From contig JAFTZJ010000036.1 in the NCBI GenBank assembly GCA_017461045.1, positions 1 to 35,776 of the forward strand: DNA of 35,776 bases. Reading direction: 5' to 3'. The notes under the pieces were generated by a model. That model saw only the letters and a list, made by a program, of their open reading frames with translations. It was not told the DNA's origin and did not search any database. The position numbers and the translations under genes were made by a program. This document shows positions 25,997-34,399 of the stretch, piece by piece. This stretch comes from Lachnospiraceae bacterium. Its GTDB lineage: Bacteria; Bacillota; Clostridia; Lachnospirales; Lachnospiraceae. Positions within the stretch are counted from its first letter, which is position 1, and each line of letters begins with the position of its first letter.

Positions 25997-26124
25997 TACA
26001 TTTTCGTAATATTTTCATTATTTTTTGTTTATTTATCCATTCTCCATGTTTTTCTCTGTTTATTGTGCCACTTTCCCTTGTTTTGTTGTTGTTTTTGTTT
26101 ATATTTTTCATTCTTTTTATACAA

Positions 26125-26162
26125 TAAACAAAAATAGCAGGCACATTTCCCGCCTGCTATTT
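26125..26162 (-). terminator. Rho-independent terminator of the permease/kinase-like unit
   Basis: Minus strand AAATAGCAGGC (26152-26162), a 9-nt loop, GCCTGCTATTT (26132-26142), followed by TTGTTTA, making a run of five T. The 11-bp perfect stem starts 10 nt past the stop of the cytidylate-kinase-like gene. Confidence 0.9.
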
Positions 26163-26171
26163 CGTGTTTCG

Positions 26172-26774
26172 TTATTCTTGCATTTCCATTTTCATGCGGA
26201 TGTAATCTTCAATTATATCCGTGGTTTTTTCAATTCCTAGTGCACTACAATTAATGGTCATATCATAATTCCTTGCATCTCCCCATTTCGTTTGACAATA
26301 ATAGTTATGATATGCTTTTCGCTTTTTATCATGTCGCCGAATAATTGATTCCGCTTCCTCTCTGGATACCTTTCTGGTTTCCTGTACCAGTTGCAGTTTT
26401 GTTTCCATATCCGCAATAATAAAGAATGACATCATGGCATCAAAATCCTTCAGTATGTCCTCCGCACAACGGCCTACCACCACAAACGAGTCTCCTTTTT
26501 CCGCTTTTTTCCGTAAGTAATCAAATTGCATTCGTGCAATAACTTCTTCCGGCGAATTACTGTATCCACGAACCGTTCGTGAAAAGATAATATTACGTGG
26601 TACTTCGTCATATTTATGAAGCTTATGATCCTTCAATTCCTTTTCGTGAGCGATTTCATCAAGCAGGTTTCTATCATAATATGGCAATGAAAACCGTTTC
26701 GCTAACTCTTCTGCAATCTTATGTCCGCCGCTACCATATTCCCGGCTTACTGAAATAATCACTTGCTTTGCCAT
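26172..26774 (-). CDS. Cytidylate kinase-like family protein
   Basis: A 200-aa P-loop protein. ISVSREYGSGGHKIAEELA at the N-terminus is the nucleotide-binding loop of the cytidylate-kinase-like family common in Firmicutes, which differs from true CMP kinase. YYDRNLLDEIA and VVVGRCAEDIL are further family stretches, and a basic lid region (RKVSREEAESIIRRHDKKR) follows. The true phosphate acceptor is unknown. The ATG at 26774 has AAGGAGG upstream. It starts 11 nt after the permease stop and ends at a terminator, so the two are cotranscribed. A nucleotide- or ligand-sensing role for the transporter is possible but only a guess from position. Confidence 0.85.
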   Translation of the reverse strand: MAKQVIISVSREYGSGGHKIAEELAKRFSLPYYDRNLLDEIAHEKELKDHKLHKYDEVPRNIIFSRTVRGYSNSPEEVIARMQFDYLRKKAEKGDSFVVVGRCAEDILKDFDAMMSFFIIADMETKLQLVQETRKVSREEAESIIRRHDKKRKAYHNYYCQTKWGDARNYDMTINCSALGIEKTTDIIEDYIRMKMEMQE

Positions 26775-26785
26775 CTTATCCCTCC

Positions 26786-28147
26786 TTAAAAGTAACGCAT
26801 AAAAATAAATACTGTACTTACAAGCAATACCAATATCGTTGCAGGTGCTAATCGTTTACAATAGGTACCCCAACCAATTGGATATCCTTCTTTTGCTGCT
26901 ACTGAAGTACCGACTACATTTGCCGATGCTCCTATCGGGGTTGCACTTCCACCAATATCCGTTCCCATTGACAAGGACCACGCTAAGGTCTGTAAGTCAA
27001 TTCCAACAGTTCCTGCTGCCAAATCCCGAATAATCGGCACCATGGTCGCTGCAAACGGGATGTTATCTACAAAGGCACTGGCGATTGCAGACCCCCAAAT
27101 GATAATTGCTACCATTATCATACCATTTCCACCACTGATTTTACCAATAAAATCCGCCACAACCTTCAGAATTCCGGTTTGCTCCAAACCTCCAACTACA
27201 ACAAACAAACCGATAAAGAACAGGAGCGTCTTATAGTCTACCTTTTTCAACACTTCCAAAATATATTTTCCTGCTGCAATTAACGTGAGTATTGAGATTA
27301 AAACTCCAATAAATGCAACCGTCAACCCTGTCTGTGCATGGGTTACCAACAGAATAACTGCACAAGCAAAAATTATACTGCTAAAGATAAATCCCTTTTT
27401 ATCAACAATTGCTGATTTCGGTTCCGGCATCGACTTCATGCGTGCTTCTGAAACAGCCTCCCCCTGTAATTCCTTTCGATATACAATCCAAAAATACACT
27501 ACTGTAACAACCAGACACAATACTGCAATTACACCTGTATTCTGTAAGAAATCAAAGAAAGACAAGCCCAATGAAGTACCGATAATAATATTCGGCGGAT
27601 CACCACAAACCGTCGCTGAACCACCAAGATTTGCACAGAAAACCTCTGACAAAATCATAGGTATCGGATTGAATTTCAACAGTTGTGCCAATTCCACAGT
27701 TACTGCCGCCAAGAATAGTATTACGGTAATACTATCAATGAACATTGCCAGCACAAAAGACATAATCATAAATGTAATAAATATTGGAATTGTTTTGTAT
27801 CGAACGATTTTCGCGATTAACATACACAGCCAACGGAAGAATCCGACCCTGGCCATCCCTTCTACCATAATCATCATACCTGCAATGAATATGATAGTTG
27901 CCCAGTTAATTCCGGATGTTGATTCTTCTGCGACGTCTTTAGCCAATCCCCAGAATTCTAAGGTGAACATAGAATGAATATTTAATGTTTCGATAATTGC
28001 ATGCATGTCACGCATACATACTCCAAACACGAATATTAGTGTTAAGAGTCCACAGCCCAGTGTAATATAATGCCGTTCTATTTTGTCCATTACGATTAAC
28101 AAAAACATCGCAACAAAAATTACAACAGCTAAAATAGGTGCTGCCAT
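26786..28147 (-). CDS. ArsB/NhaD-SLC13-type anion/Na+ permease
   Basis: A 453-aa membrane protein with about 11-12 hydrophobic segments. It carries the ion-transporter superfamily signature GSATVCGDPPNIIIGTSLG in its middle and a second, related GGSATPIGASANVVGTSVA near the C-terminus, as expected for the internal inverted repeat. Family members move arsenite, Na+/H+, citrate or other dicarboxylates; the substrate here is unclear. The ATG at 28147 follows AAAGGAGG. It has its own promoter at 28234-28261 and is followed after 11 nt by the cytidylate-kinase-like gene. No arsenic genes are nearby, which argues against an arsenite pump. Confidence 0.88.
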   Translation of the reverse strand: MAAPILAVVIFVAMFLLIVMDKIERHYITLGCGLLTLIFVFGVCMRDMHAIIETLNIHSMFTLEFWGLAKDVAEESTSGINWATIIFIAGMMIMVEGMARVGFFRWLCMLIAKIVRYKTIPIFITFMIMSFVLAMFIDSITVILFLAAVTVELAQLLKFNPIPMILSEVFCANLGGSATVCGDPPNIIIGTSLGLSFFDFLQNTGVIAVLCLVVTVVYFWIVYRKELQGEAVSEARMKSMPEPKSAIVDKKGFIFSSIIFACAVILLVTHAQTGLTVAFIGVLISILTLIAAGKYILEVLKKVDYKTLLFFIGLFVVVGGLEQTGILKVVADFIGKISGGNGMIMVAIIIWGSAIASAFVDNIPFAATMVPIIRDLAAGTVGIDLQTLAWSLSMGTDIGGSATPIGASANVVGTSVAAKEGYPIGWGTYCKRLAPATILVLLVSTVFIFMRYF

Positions 28148-28233
28148 TTTACTTCCTCCTTTACTTAGGTGTCTCTTCCTTCGATGTCAATACTGCCAAT
28201 CAGGAGGGAGGGGCATCTTTATTTGTCGCTTTT

Positions 28234-28261
28234 ATTATAGGAGCAAAAAATAAAATGTCAA
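28234..28261 (-). promoter_or_regulatory. Sigma-A promoter of the permease gene
   Basis: Minus strand perfect TTGACA (28256-28261), 16-nt spacer, perfect TATAAT (28234-28239). The leader to the ATG at 28147 is about 80 nt, rich in C and T, with no riboswitch I recognise. Confidence 0.75.
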
Positions 28262-28312
28262 GCACCATTTTCTTCATTTTTTCTATATTATTGCAGATTC
28301 AAAATAATATCC

Positions 28313-29170
28313 TTATTCCAAATCAATTATTACTAATTCCGGGCGATTAAACACACGCGGAATCGGTGTACTTTCTCTTGCCAGACCACGACTGACAATC
28401 ATTGTATACGTTTCAAAATCATATCTGCCACCGGCGTATTCCGGAAACAGCCCTTGATTCGGTGCATATAAGCCATTCATAACCCCCGGAATCCGCCACT
28501 GTCCGCCATGAGCATGACCGCAAAGTACCAAATCAAAATCATATCGTTTATATATTTCCGCAAATTCCGGACGATGAGACAACAAGACCGTATATGCTTC
28601 TGAATCTGCCGCTTCCTCAACCGTTTTCAACTGGTCTAAAATGCCAACACCATTTGCATATGCTGCCACATCCGGATCATCTACACCACAGATGTTGATT
28701 GTCTCTCCATGTATCTCAACCGTTTCACATTCAGCGGAAAGAATTGGAATCTGATAGGACTCCACAATGGCAAGAATATTGTCTATATCCTTGCTCCAAT
28801 ACTCATGGTTTCCGGTTACATAATAGCAAGGGTATCTAGCTGACAATTCTCTTAGTGCAATCTCAGCATTGTTATAAGACTTAGTGTCATCGAATATATC
28901 TCCCACCAACAGAACCACATCCGGCTTCTGCGCCTCCAATGCATGTATCAATACACTTTGATTCTTTCCGTACCAATCCGAGTGCAAATCCGTAATCAAT
29001 GCAATTCGTATCGGTTGTTCCACCTTATCACTTTCTATCTTGTAATTAACCGTCTTCAAGCGCATATCACAGATAGCAATCAAAACAACCGCTATACCGG
29101 CTATCACTAATATTCTTGTTATAACAGATTTCTTTTTTAATTCAATCTCTTCCATTGTTCTCGCATCCAT
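28313..29170 (-). CDS. Membrane-anchored metallophosphoesterase
   Basis: A calcineurin-like phosphoesterase of about 285 aa. Residues 17-35 form one membrane helix, after which the catalytic domain carries all metal-binding motifs in order: DLH (Asp61, His63), GDIFDD (Asp91), GNHE (Asn121, His122), a His in LLSHRPEF, and GHAHGGQ. This is the YkuE/YaeI-like layout, and such enzymes can act on lipid headgroups or on phosphodiesters. The ATG at 29170 is chosen; one at 29155 and a TTG at 29194 are also possible, and none has a clear ribosome binding site. It starts 10 nt after jetC stops, so it is likely the last gene of the Wadjet operon and may be translated by coupling. It holds the place where jetD is expected. 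Confidence 0.88.
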   Translation of the reverse strand: MDARTMEEIELKKKSVITRILVIAGIAVVLIAICDMRLKTVNYKIESDKVEQPIRIALITDLHSDWYGKNQSVLIHALEAQKPDVVLLVGDIFDDTKSYNNAEIALRELSARYPCYYVTGNHEYWSKDIDNILAIVESYQIPILSAECETVEIHGETINICGVDDPDVAAYANGVGILDQLKTVEEAADSEAYTVLLSHRPEFAEIYKRYDFDLVLCGHAHGGQWRIPGVMNGLYAPNQGLFPEYAGGRYDFETYTMIVSRGLARESTPIPRVFNRPELVIIDLE

Positions 29171-29180
29171 TGCCGTTCTG

Positions 29181-32100
29181 CTAAATAAAATCAAAGCTTA
29201 CCTGCTCATATTCCAGATTCCGATATTCTACTTCTTCCTGCTCTACCTGACTACGATAATCTACCACAACTGTCTGTTGCCGTTTGCCAACCATCTGCTG
29301 TCCTAAAATGTAGTTCACATCAAATCGTGCGGTAATCGCCGGTGTTGCACCACGAGCCGGAACGATTAACTGTACATGGTTGGTTTTCAGTAACGCAAAA
29401 ATTGGTTCCCAGATATACACATCCTTTGCCGCACCAAACGGATTATCAATGAAAATGGTTTTCATCAGCTTATCATTTTCTCCGCTTGGGGAATGGAGAC
29501 CGGAAATATAATTAATAATTGAAACCAGGAACTGGATATAAATACCCTGTGACTGTCCGGTGCTTCCTACTGCTTCCTCATAGCGAAGATAACGACTTTG
29601 TTCCTTCATTCTCTCACGCTTATATAAGGTCAGCTTAATATTGTTCATATCTGTTACAATAACACTAAATAACTTCTTTAATTCCAACCGGCTGCGAATG
29701 TATTTGATTCGCTCATTCTGATTCTGGAATCGGTCTGCTCCCTTAACAACATCATCAATGTAATCAGACATACGCTGCGGTATGAATTCATCTTTCACAT
29801 AAGAAATGTTCAAACCAACCATTTGAATCGGCTCGCCTTCCAGCATAATTCGTGACAGTTTCGGAAGTTTCTCTAATTCGTTCTTCACATCCTGACAACG
29901 CTGGATACACTGTTTCTCAAAGTTGGACTTAATAAACTGCATATCCTCGATGCCTTGCTCTACCCGTTCCTTCTCTAATGCAATTACATTAATAATGGAC
30001 GCCAAATTATCCCGAAGTTGTTTTGCTTCTCCGAAGTTCCCCGGTATCTCTACATCCTGACTAATGGTCTGAGAAAGCTCAAATGCCTGCATTTCCACCA
30101 ACGCCTGTGCAGTCTGATTCTTATAACGTTGCAATTCATTCTTGGCCCGCTCTAATGTCTTTGTACTCTTATCGTAGGCAAGAAGACTGGTTTCAAACAC
30201 TTCCCGCAGCTGTTCCTTATCAACAGACAATACCTGTGCATTTTGCAGACTGATTTCATTGGTTTCTACTATTCGTTTTACGTCCTTATATAAATCAAGC
30301 ATGGCAGTATATTCTTTGCTATACTGCTGATATGCCTTCTCAGAATCCTTGTATGCCTGATCCAACCGAGCCAGTAATGCTTCACCCTCGGTAATACGTC
30401 CGGCAATTTCTTCTTTGGATACCAGCACATCCTCATAGGTTCCAAAGCGTTCCTCCAAGGTCATCATTGCCTGTTCGATGCTTCCCTCCAGACGATTTGC
30501 TTTCTGCTTCCGTCCCTCTAAATGATGTTTCTTAGTATCAACCACAAGTGACAATCGTGAAAGTTCAGAGCTTAACAGCTCCAATTCCTGTTCATCCACT
30601 GCATAGAGCTGATGATTCTTTCTCAATTCTTCTAATTCCTCAAGCTTGCTGTTACGCTTTGCAATTGCTCTTAAGGCTTTATCCATAGAGGTCTGTAATG
30701 CCGCAATTAACTGTTTCTTATCCTCTAATACAATGGTACTCTTTTCAAACACTGCTTTCGCCGCCTTGAAGCGAGCATCTAATTCTGCTTCTGACAAGGC
30801 TTGAATATCTGTCGGAATTGTTACTTCTGCAAAATATTCCTTGTAGTACTTTTCCCAATCTGCCAAACGTTCTGTCAATTGCTCCTGCAATGCCTGCACA
30901 CGATGCTGACTGTCCGAATAAGCCAGTCGGGACTGATACAATTCCTGCTGATACTGATTCTTCAGATTCTGCAAACGAGTCACTTCCGCTTTGTTGCTTT
31001 GCTGCTTTTGTTCATCGTCTGCCATCTGCCGACTTAAGGTAGCAATACTCTCCAAAGTTCCCCGATCTTCTAACCAATGATAATAGGCTTGTCGTTTTTC
31101 AACTAATTCCTGTTCCTTCGCTTCCAAATCCCGTTGCAATGCAGATAATTCCTGCTTCTTCGTCTGAAGAGCTTCCTTACATTCCCGCAAAGCATCCTGT
31201 GCCTGCACCCGTTCATTTTCCACATCCATGATTGCAATTCCTTGCAAACCTGCTGCAAAGGCACTATCTTCCTGATAGGTAATGCTCATTTCTTCCAAAC
31301 GAGCCACTTCCTCCTTCAGCTCCTCTAATTCCGCTTTCTGACGTGCAGTTTCCTGCTCCAAGGTCTGATTTGATACAAATGCCTGACTGCCACGCTGCAG
31401 ATACATAACACAATCATTTTCACCATCTGTAGTAAGGTCGTTCAGCATGGACAGATTAAAGATTGGCAGAAAACCATCTCCCAGATTCAATTCCCGAAGT
31501 TTGGCATCTGTGTCTAAGCCCATGAAATTCTCCACCAGCAATCCGTATGGCAATAACGGATGAGATGCCAGAAGCTGTTGGCGCACTTCTTCTGTCTGCG
31601 CTGCCAGATAGTCCATTCCAAATAGTGCATCCATACCATGTCGGCTTTCAATATAATACTTTGCTTTTTCCACTGCTTGCGTCGGTGCAATCAGACGTCC
31701 TTCTTCTAATTGCTGCAAACGCTTCTGCCCCTTTGCCAATAATTCCTTCTTTGCCGAAATCATCGCAATATTATTCAGGTAACGATTATTAATACTCTGA
31801 ATCAGACCGGTAATATCCTGATTGGTCATCCATTCTGTGGTCTTTGTACTGCTATCTCCTACATAGATTTCCAGCATGCGTTTTAAGGTGCCGGATTGTT
31901 CCCGATATGTCTTATCCTGTAATTCCAACTGCTCCAGCCGGCTTTCCTGATTTTCCAATTGCTTTGAAAGCCCGGAAACCTCTTGTCTCCAGTCATAATA
32001 GGTCTGTCGATCCTGCCGAAGTTGTTGTTCTAATTCTGCAACTGCATTTTGCAAGCCATTTTGTTGCTGCTCCTGTTCTTGTAACAATTCCTCCGGATTC

Positions 32101-33626
32101 AGGAAGGAACTCTCCGACAATCGGCCACGCAAATCCTGCATCTCCTGCACATTCTTCCGGTTCCGTTCCTGTACCTGCTGATACTCATGTTCCGCAACCG
32201 CTAAGATCACTTCGGTTTCCCTCTCTAAGCGTTCCAAACGCTCTGTCTGTTCCTTTGCTTCTGCTGCCTGTTGTTCTTCCTTTCCAAGGGCAGAACGAAT
32301 TTCTTCTAAGGCCTGATCATCCTGCTGTTTCTTTCTTGCAGCAAGTGCCTGTAATTCTCCAAGCTGATCTTCATTTTGATGCAGGGACGCTTCAATCACC
32401 GCTTCATTTTCTTCTTTTACCGTCTTATCCTTCCAATAGTCCAGATAATCGTTCATGCTTTCTTTACGATTCAATTCATTCTGGCAGGCTACTACAGATG
32501 CTTCCTCTGTAGCAATTTCTTCCTGCAAAATTCGGATATCCTCTAATAATTCTTCCAGCAACAATTTATCCCGTTTAATTTTCAGACTTTCCTGCACTAA
32601 CCGCTGACGATTCATCTGGGACAACTGCTCTTCCTTTCGCAATTCCAGCTCTGCCATTTTTTCTTCACTGTTCTTAGCAACTGTGGAACCGGTAACGCAG
32701 ACATCAGCAATATTTGAGCACTGCTTTGCCTGATTTTCATACAACTCTAAAAAGGCAGATACCCTTGCTTCCAATACATGAAGCAATTCCGTCTGCCGAT
32801 CATAATCTGCAATCTCCCGTTTCTTTCTTGCCAGTTCTACCAGTTTGTCCTTGATTTCCAACAAGGTATGTGCCATGTCATCCGAACTGTCATTTTTATC
32901 GATTTTTACCAAATATGCTTTTTCAATTATTTCTTCAATTAATAAATCTTCTACAACCTTACGCGCTGTCTTATAATTCGTTTCAAAATAAGTACGCACA
33001 TGTCCTTCTGTCTTATTAATACCTCGAATAATTTCCCAATGACTTTCATATAAGCCATAACGACTGATAAAACGCTGGTACTCGCCCTTCCGCTCGAATA
33101 CATGCACCTCTAATTTCAAATCCCGGCGACCAAGCTCCTTCAGATAATTCTTCCAGCCACTGTAGCTCACCCGTTCTCCGTCCTTCACCAAGGGAAGATT
33201 GATAATGTCGTTATCATTAAAATCCCGATAGAAAATACAGTAATTGAAATATTCAATTGCTGCCATTTCCTTACCGCCCTCTTCTTCATCCGGCGAATCC
33301 TTAGCCTTTCTGGCACAAAACCCGGTGGTCATATAGCGGTAACCTTCCCGAATATCCGGCTCATCCAGTTTCCATTCTACCAGCGAATGAATGGTGGTAT
33401 TACCACCACCGGTACGGAATAATTTCTCGATTGGTTGCTTTTCATCCAAGGTACAATTCGGAATCAGATTCTGTAGCAACAGTAACATCAGGATACTCTT
33501 ACCACCACCATTTGCCAAATCATACAGGGTATTTTTGCCGTACATACGCATGGTGAAGTCATCGTACTGCTGAGTACCAAAATTGTACTTCACGTTATTC
33601 ACACGAATTCGATTAATACTCGGCAT
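29181..33626 (-). CDS. jetC: Wadjet system SMC-like ATPase JetC
   Basis: A 1481-aa MukB/SMC-type protein, the motor of the Wadjet anti-plasmid complex, which extrudes DNA loops. The Walker A LANGGGKS is at residues 38-44 in the head. Long Glu/Gln/Lys-rich coiled-coil arms fill about 230-1300, with a hinge-like non-coiled section near 560-730. The ABC signature equivalent TGQSQG is near 1356-1361, and the Walker B IFIDNP has Asp at about 1394. Jet-type SMCs keep both ATPase halves in one chain, as here. The ATG at 33626 is preferred (AGAGG 8 nt upstream) over the GTG at 33635; it overlaps the end of jetB, so translation is coupled. Confidence 0.88.
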   Translation of the reverse strand: MPSINRIRVNNVKYNFGTQQYDDFTMRMYGKNTLYDLANGGGKSILMLLLLQNLIPNCTLDEKQPIEKLFRTGGGNTTIHSLVEWKLDEPDIREGYRYMTTGFCARKAKDSPDEEEGGKEMAAIEYFNYCIFYRDFNDNDIINLPLVKDGERVSYSGWKNYLKELGRRDLKLEVHVFERKGEYQRFISRYGLYESHWEIIRGINKTEGHVRTYFETNYKTARKVVEDLLIEEIIEKAYLVKIDKNDSSDDMAHTLLEIKDKLVELARKKREIADYDRQTELLHVLEARVSAFLELYENQAKQCSNIADVCVTGSTVAKNSEEKMAELELRKEEQLSQMNRQRLVQESLKIKRDKLLLEELLEDIRILQEEIATEEASVVACQNELNRKESMNDYLDYWKDKTVKEENEAVIEASLHQNEDQLGELQALAARKKQQDDQALEEIRSALGKEEQQAAEAKEQTERLERLERETEVILAVAEHEYQQVQERNRKNVQEMQDLRGRLSESSFLNPEELLQEQEQQQNGLQNAVAELEQQLRQDRQTYYDWRQEVSGLSKQLENQESRLEQLELQDKTYREQSGTLKRMLEIYVGDSSTKTTEWMTNQDITGLIQSINNRYLNNIAMISAKKELLAKGQKRLQQLEEGRLIAPTQAVEKAKYYIESRHGMDALFGMDYLAAQTEEVRQQLLASHPLLPYGLLVENFMGLDTDAKLRELNLGDGFLPIFNLSMLNDLTTDGENDCVMYLQRGSQAFVSNQTLEQETARQKAELEELKEEVARLEEMSITYQEDSAFAAGLQGIAIMDVENERVQAQDALRECKEALQTKKQELSALQRDLEAKEQELVEKRQAYYHWLEDRGTLESIATLSRQMADDEQKQQSNKAEVTRLQNLKNQYQQELYQSRLAYSDSQHRVQALQEQLTERLADWEKYYKEYFAEVTIPTDIQALSEAELDARFKAAKAVFEKSTIVLEDKKQLIAALQTSMDKALRAIAKRNSKLEELEELRKNHQLYAVDEQELELLSSELSRLSLVVDTKKHHLEGRKQKANRLEGSIEQAMMTLEERFGTYEDVLVSKEEIAGRITEGEALLARLDQAYKDSEKAYQQYSKEYTAMLDLYKDVKRIVETNEISLQNAQVLSVDKEQLREVFETSLLAYDKSTKTLERAKNELQRYKNQTAQALVEMQAFELSQTISQDVEIPGNFGEAKQLRDNLASIINVIALEKERVEQGIEDMQFIKSNFEKQCIQRCQDVKNELEKLPKLSRIMLEGEPIQMVGLNISYVKDEFIPQRMSDYIDDVVKGADRFQNQNERIKYIRSRLELKKLFSVIVTDMNNIKLTLYKRERMKEQSRYLRYEEAVGSTGQSQGIYIQFLVSIINYISGLHSPSGENDKLMKTIFIDNPFGAAKDVYIWEPIFALLKTNHVQLIVPARGATPAITARFDVNYILGQQMVGKRQQTVVVDYRSQVEQEEVEYRNLEYEQVSFDFI

Positions 33627-34335
33627 CTTCTTCACCTCTTTCTAACAATTCATAAATCCGCCCCCGATACTCCTCAAAGTACTGCTCCGTTAAGGCCTTC
33701 ATTCGGTCCGTCGGATAATAGCGTTCATTCACATCTACAAACAGATTCTGACTTAGAAGGAAATTACATACCAGTTTGGTAAATCCCATCTGAGATGCTC
33801 TGGATGCCCGTAACTGTTCCCGGTCTTCTCCTGTTACCACCGGCAATTCTTCCCAAAGTAATGCAATGCTCTTGAAACTGTTTTCCTCAATTTCATCCAT
33901 TGCATACACACTTAAATCTCTGGTGATTGCCGACAAGGAACCGGACACTTCTTTTACGATTTCTTCTAACCGCACGTACTCCCGGTACTGATAGGATGCC
34001 GAATCCTGATAAAAGCACAGCAAAATCTGATACATGATATAGTATGCCATGTAAAGTTCCCGATTGTATCGAAGCCCCATTAACCGCTTCAATTCCTCAT
34101 TGCTGTAACCGAATACCCGATTACCTTCTCCGGCACTCAGATATAAGGCTTCCTTGTACTCGTAAATATTCAAATTCAGTTTCTTTAATATTTGATTTAA
34201 GATTTCATATACTTCCGCATTCTGGTAATATTCCTCATACAGACTTCCGTTTTCTGCATGAGAGCGTTTGATTTCTTCTCCCATGGTGAGCTTCGCGTAT
34301 ATTTCCAGTGCTTTGTCCATATTCCGACTATCCAT
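33613..34335 (-). CDS. jetB: Wadjet system subunit JetB (MukE-like)
   Basis: A 240-aa protein with a predicted mainly alpha-helical, winged-helix-like fold, as expected for the KITE/MukE-type subunit that joins JetA and JetC. Sequence alone is divergent. The call rests on its size and on its position between jetA and the SMC gene, a fixed order in Wadjet operons. I believe it belongs to a DUF6063-type family, recalled rather than checked. The ATG at 34335 has AAAGGAT 7 nt upstream. It begins 64 nt after jetA and overlaps jetC at its end. Confidence 0.8.
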   Translation of the reverse strand: MDSRNMDKALEIYAKLTMGEEIKRSHAENGSLYEEYYQNAEVYEILNQILKKLNLNIYEYKEALYLSAGEGNRVFGYSNEELKRLMGLRYNRELYMAYYIMYQILLCFYQDSASYQYREYVRLEEIVKEVSGSLSAITRDLSVYAMDEIEENSFKSIALLWEELPVVTGEDREQLRASRASQMGFTKLVCNFLLSQNLFVDVNERYYPTDRMKALTEQYFEEYRGRIYELLERGEEDAEY

Positions 34336-34399
34336 CGTTTTTATCCTTTCTTTTATGACTCCCGTTTTCTGTCATATCCTTTGCTTCATCCATCTGAAT

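Larger units (their letters stand above)
25406..26171. other. Gene-poor interval holding a small transcription unit
   Basis: This stretch of about 770 bp has no ordinary gene. From right to left it contains the terminator of the kinase-like gene (26132-26162), an A-rich (minus strand) tract at 25997-26130, a perfect consensus promoter (25968-25996), a 25-codon frame with a strong ribosome binding site (25827-25904), and further hairpins. It ends with a hairpin followed by a T-rich tract (25535-25572), then the leader of the LacX-like gene. Confidence 0.6.

Noticed and set aside
25965..26111. 48-codon A-rich minus-strand frame upstream of the small transcription unit
   Set aside because: Low-complexity Asn/Lys content, no ribosome binding site, and it runs through the consensus promoter at 25968-25996, so it is probably chance in A-rich DNA.
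27285..27977. 230-codon plus-strand frame inside the permease gene
   Set aside because: It is antisense to a complete membrane transporter with conserved motifs; composition reflects the complementary codons.
28285..28310. ATATTATT/AATAATAT stem after the phosphoesterase gene
   Set aside because: All A/T pairs and no T-run on the minus strand, so it is not a credible terminator.
31844..32512. 222-codon plus-strand frame inside jetC
   Set aside because: It lies wholly antisense to the coiled-coil part of jetC, has proline/serine/leucine-rich composition typical of an antisense shadow, and lacks a ribosome binding site.
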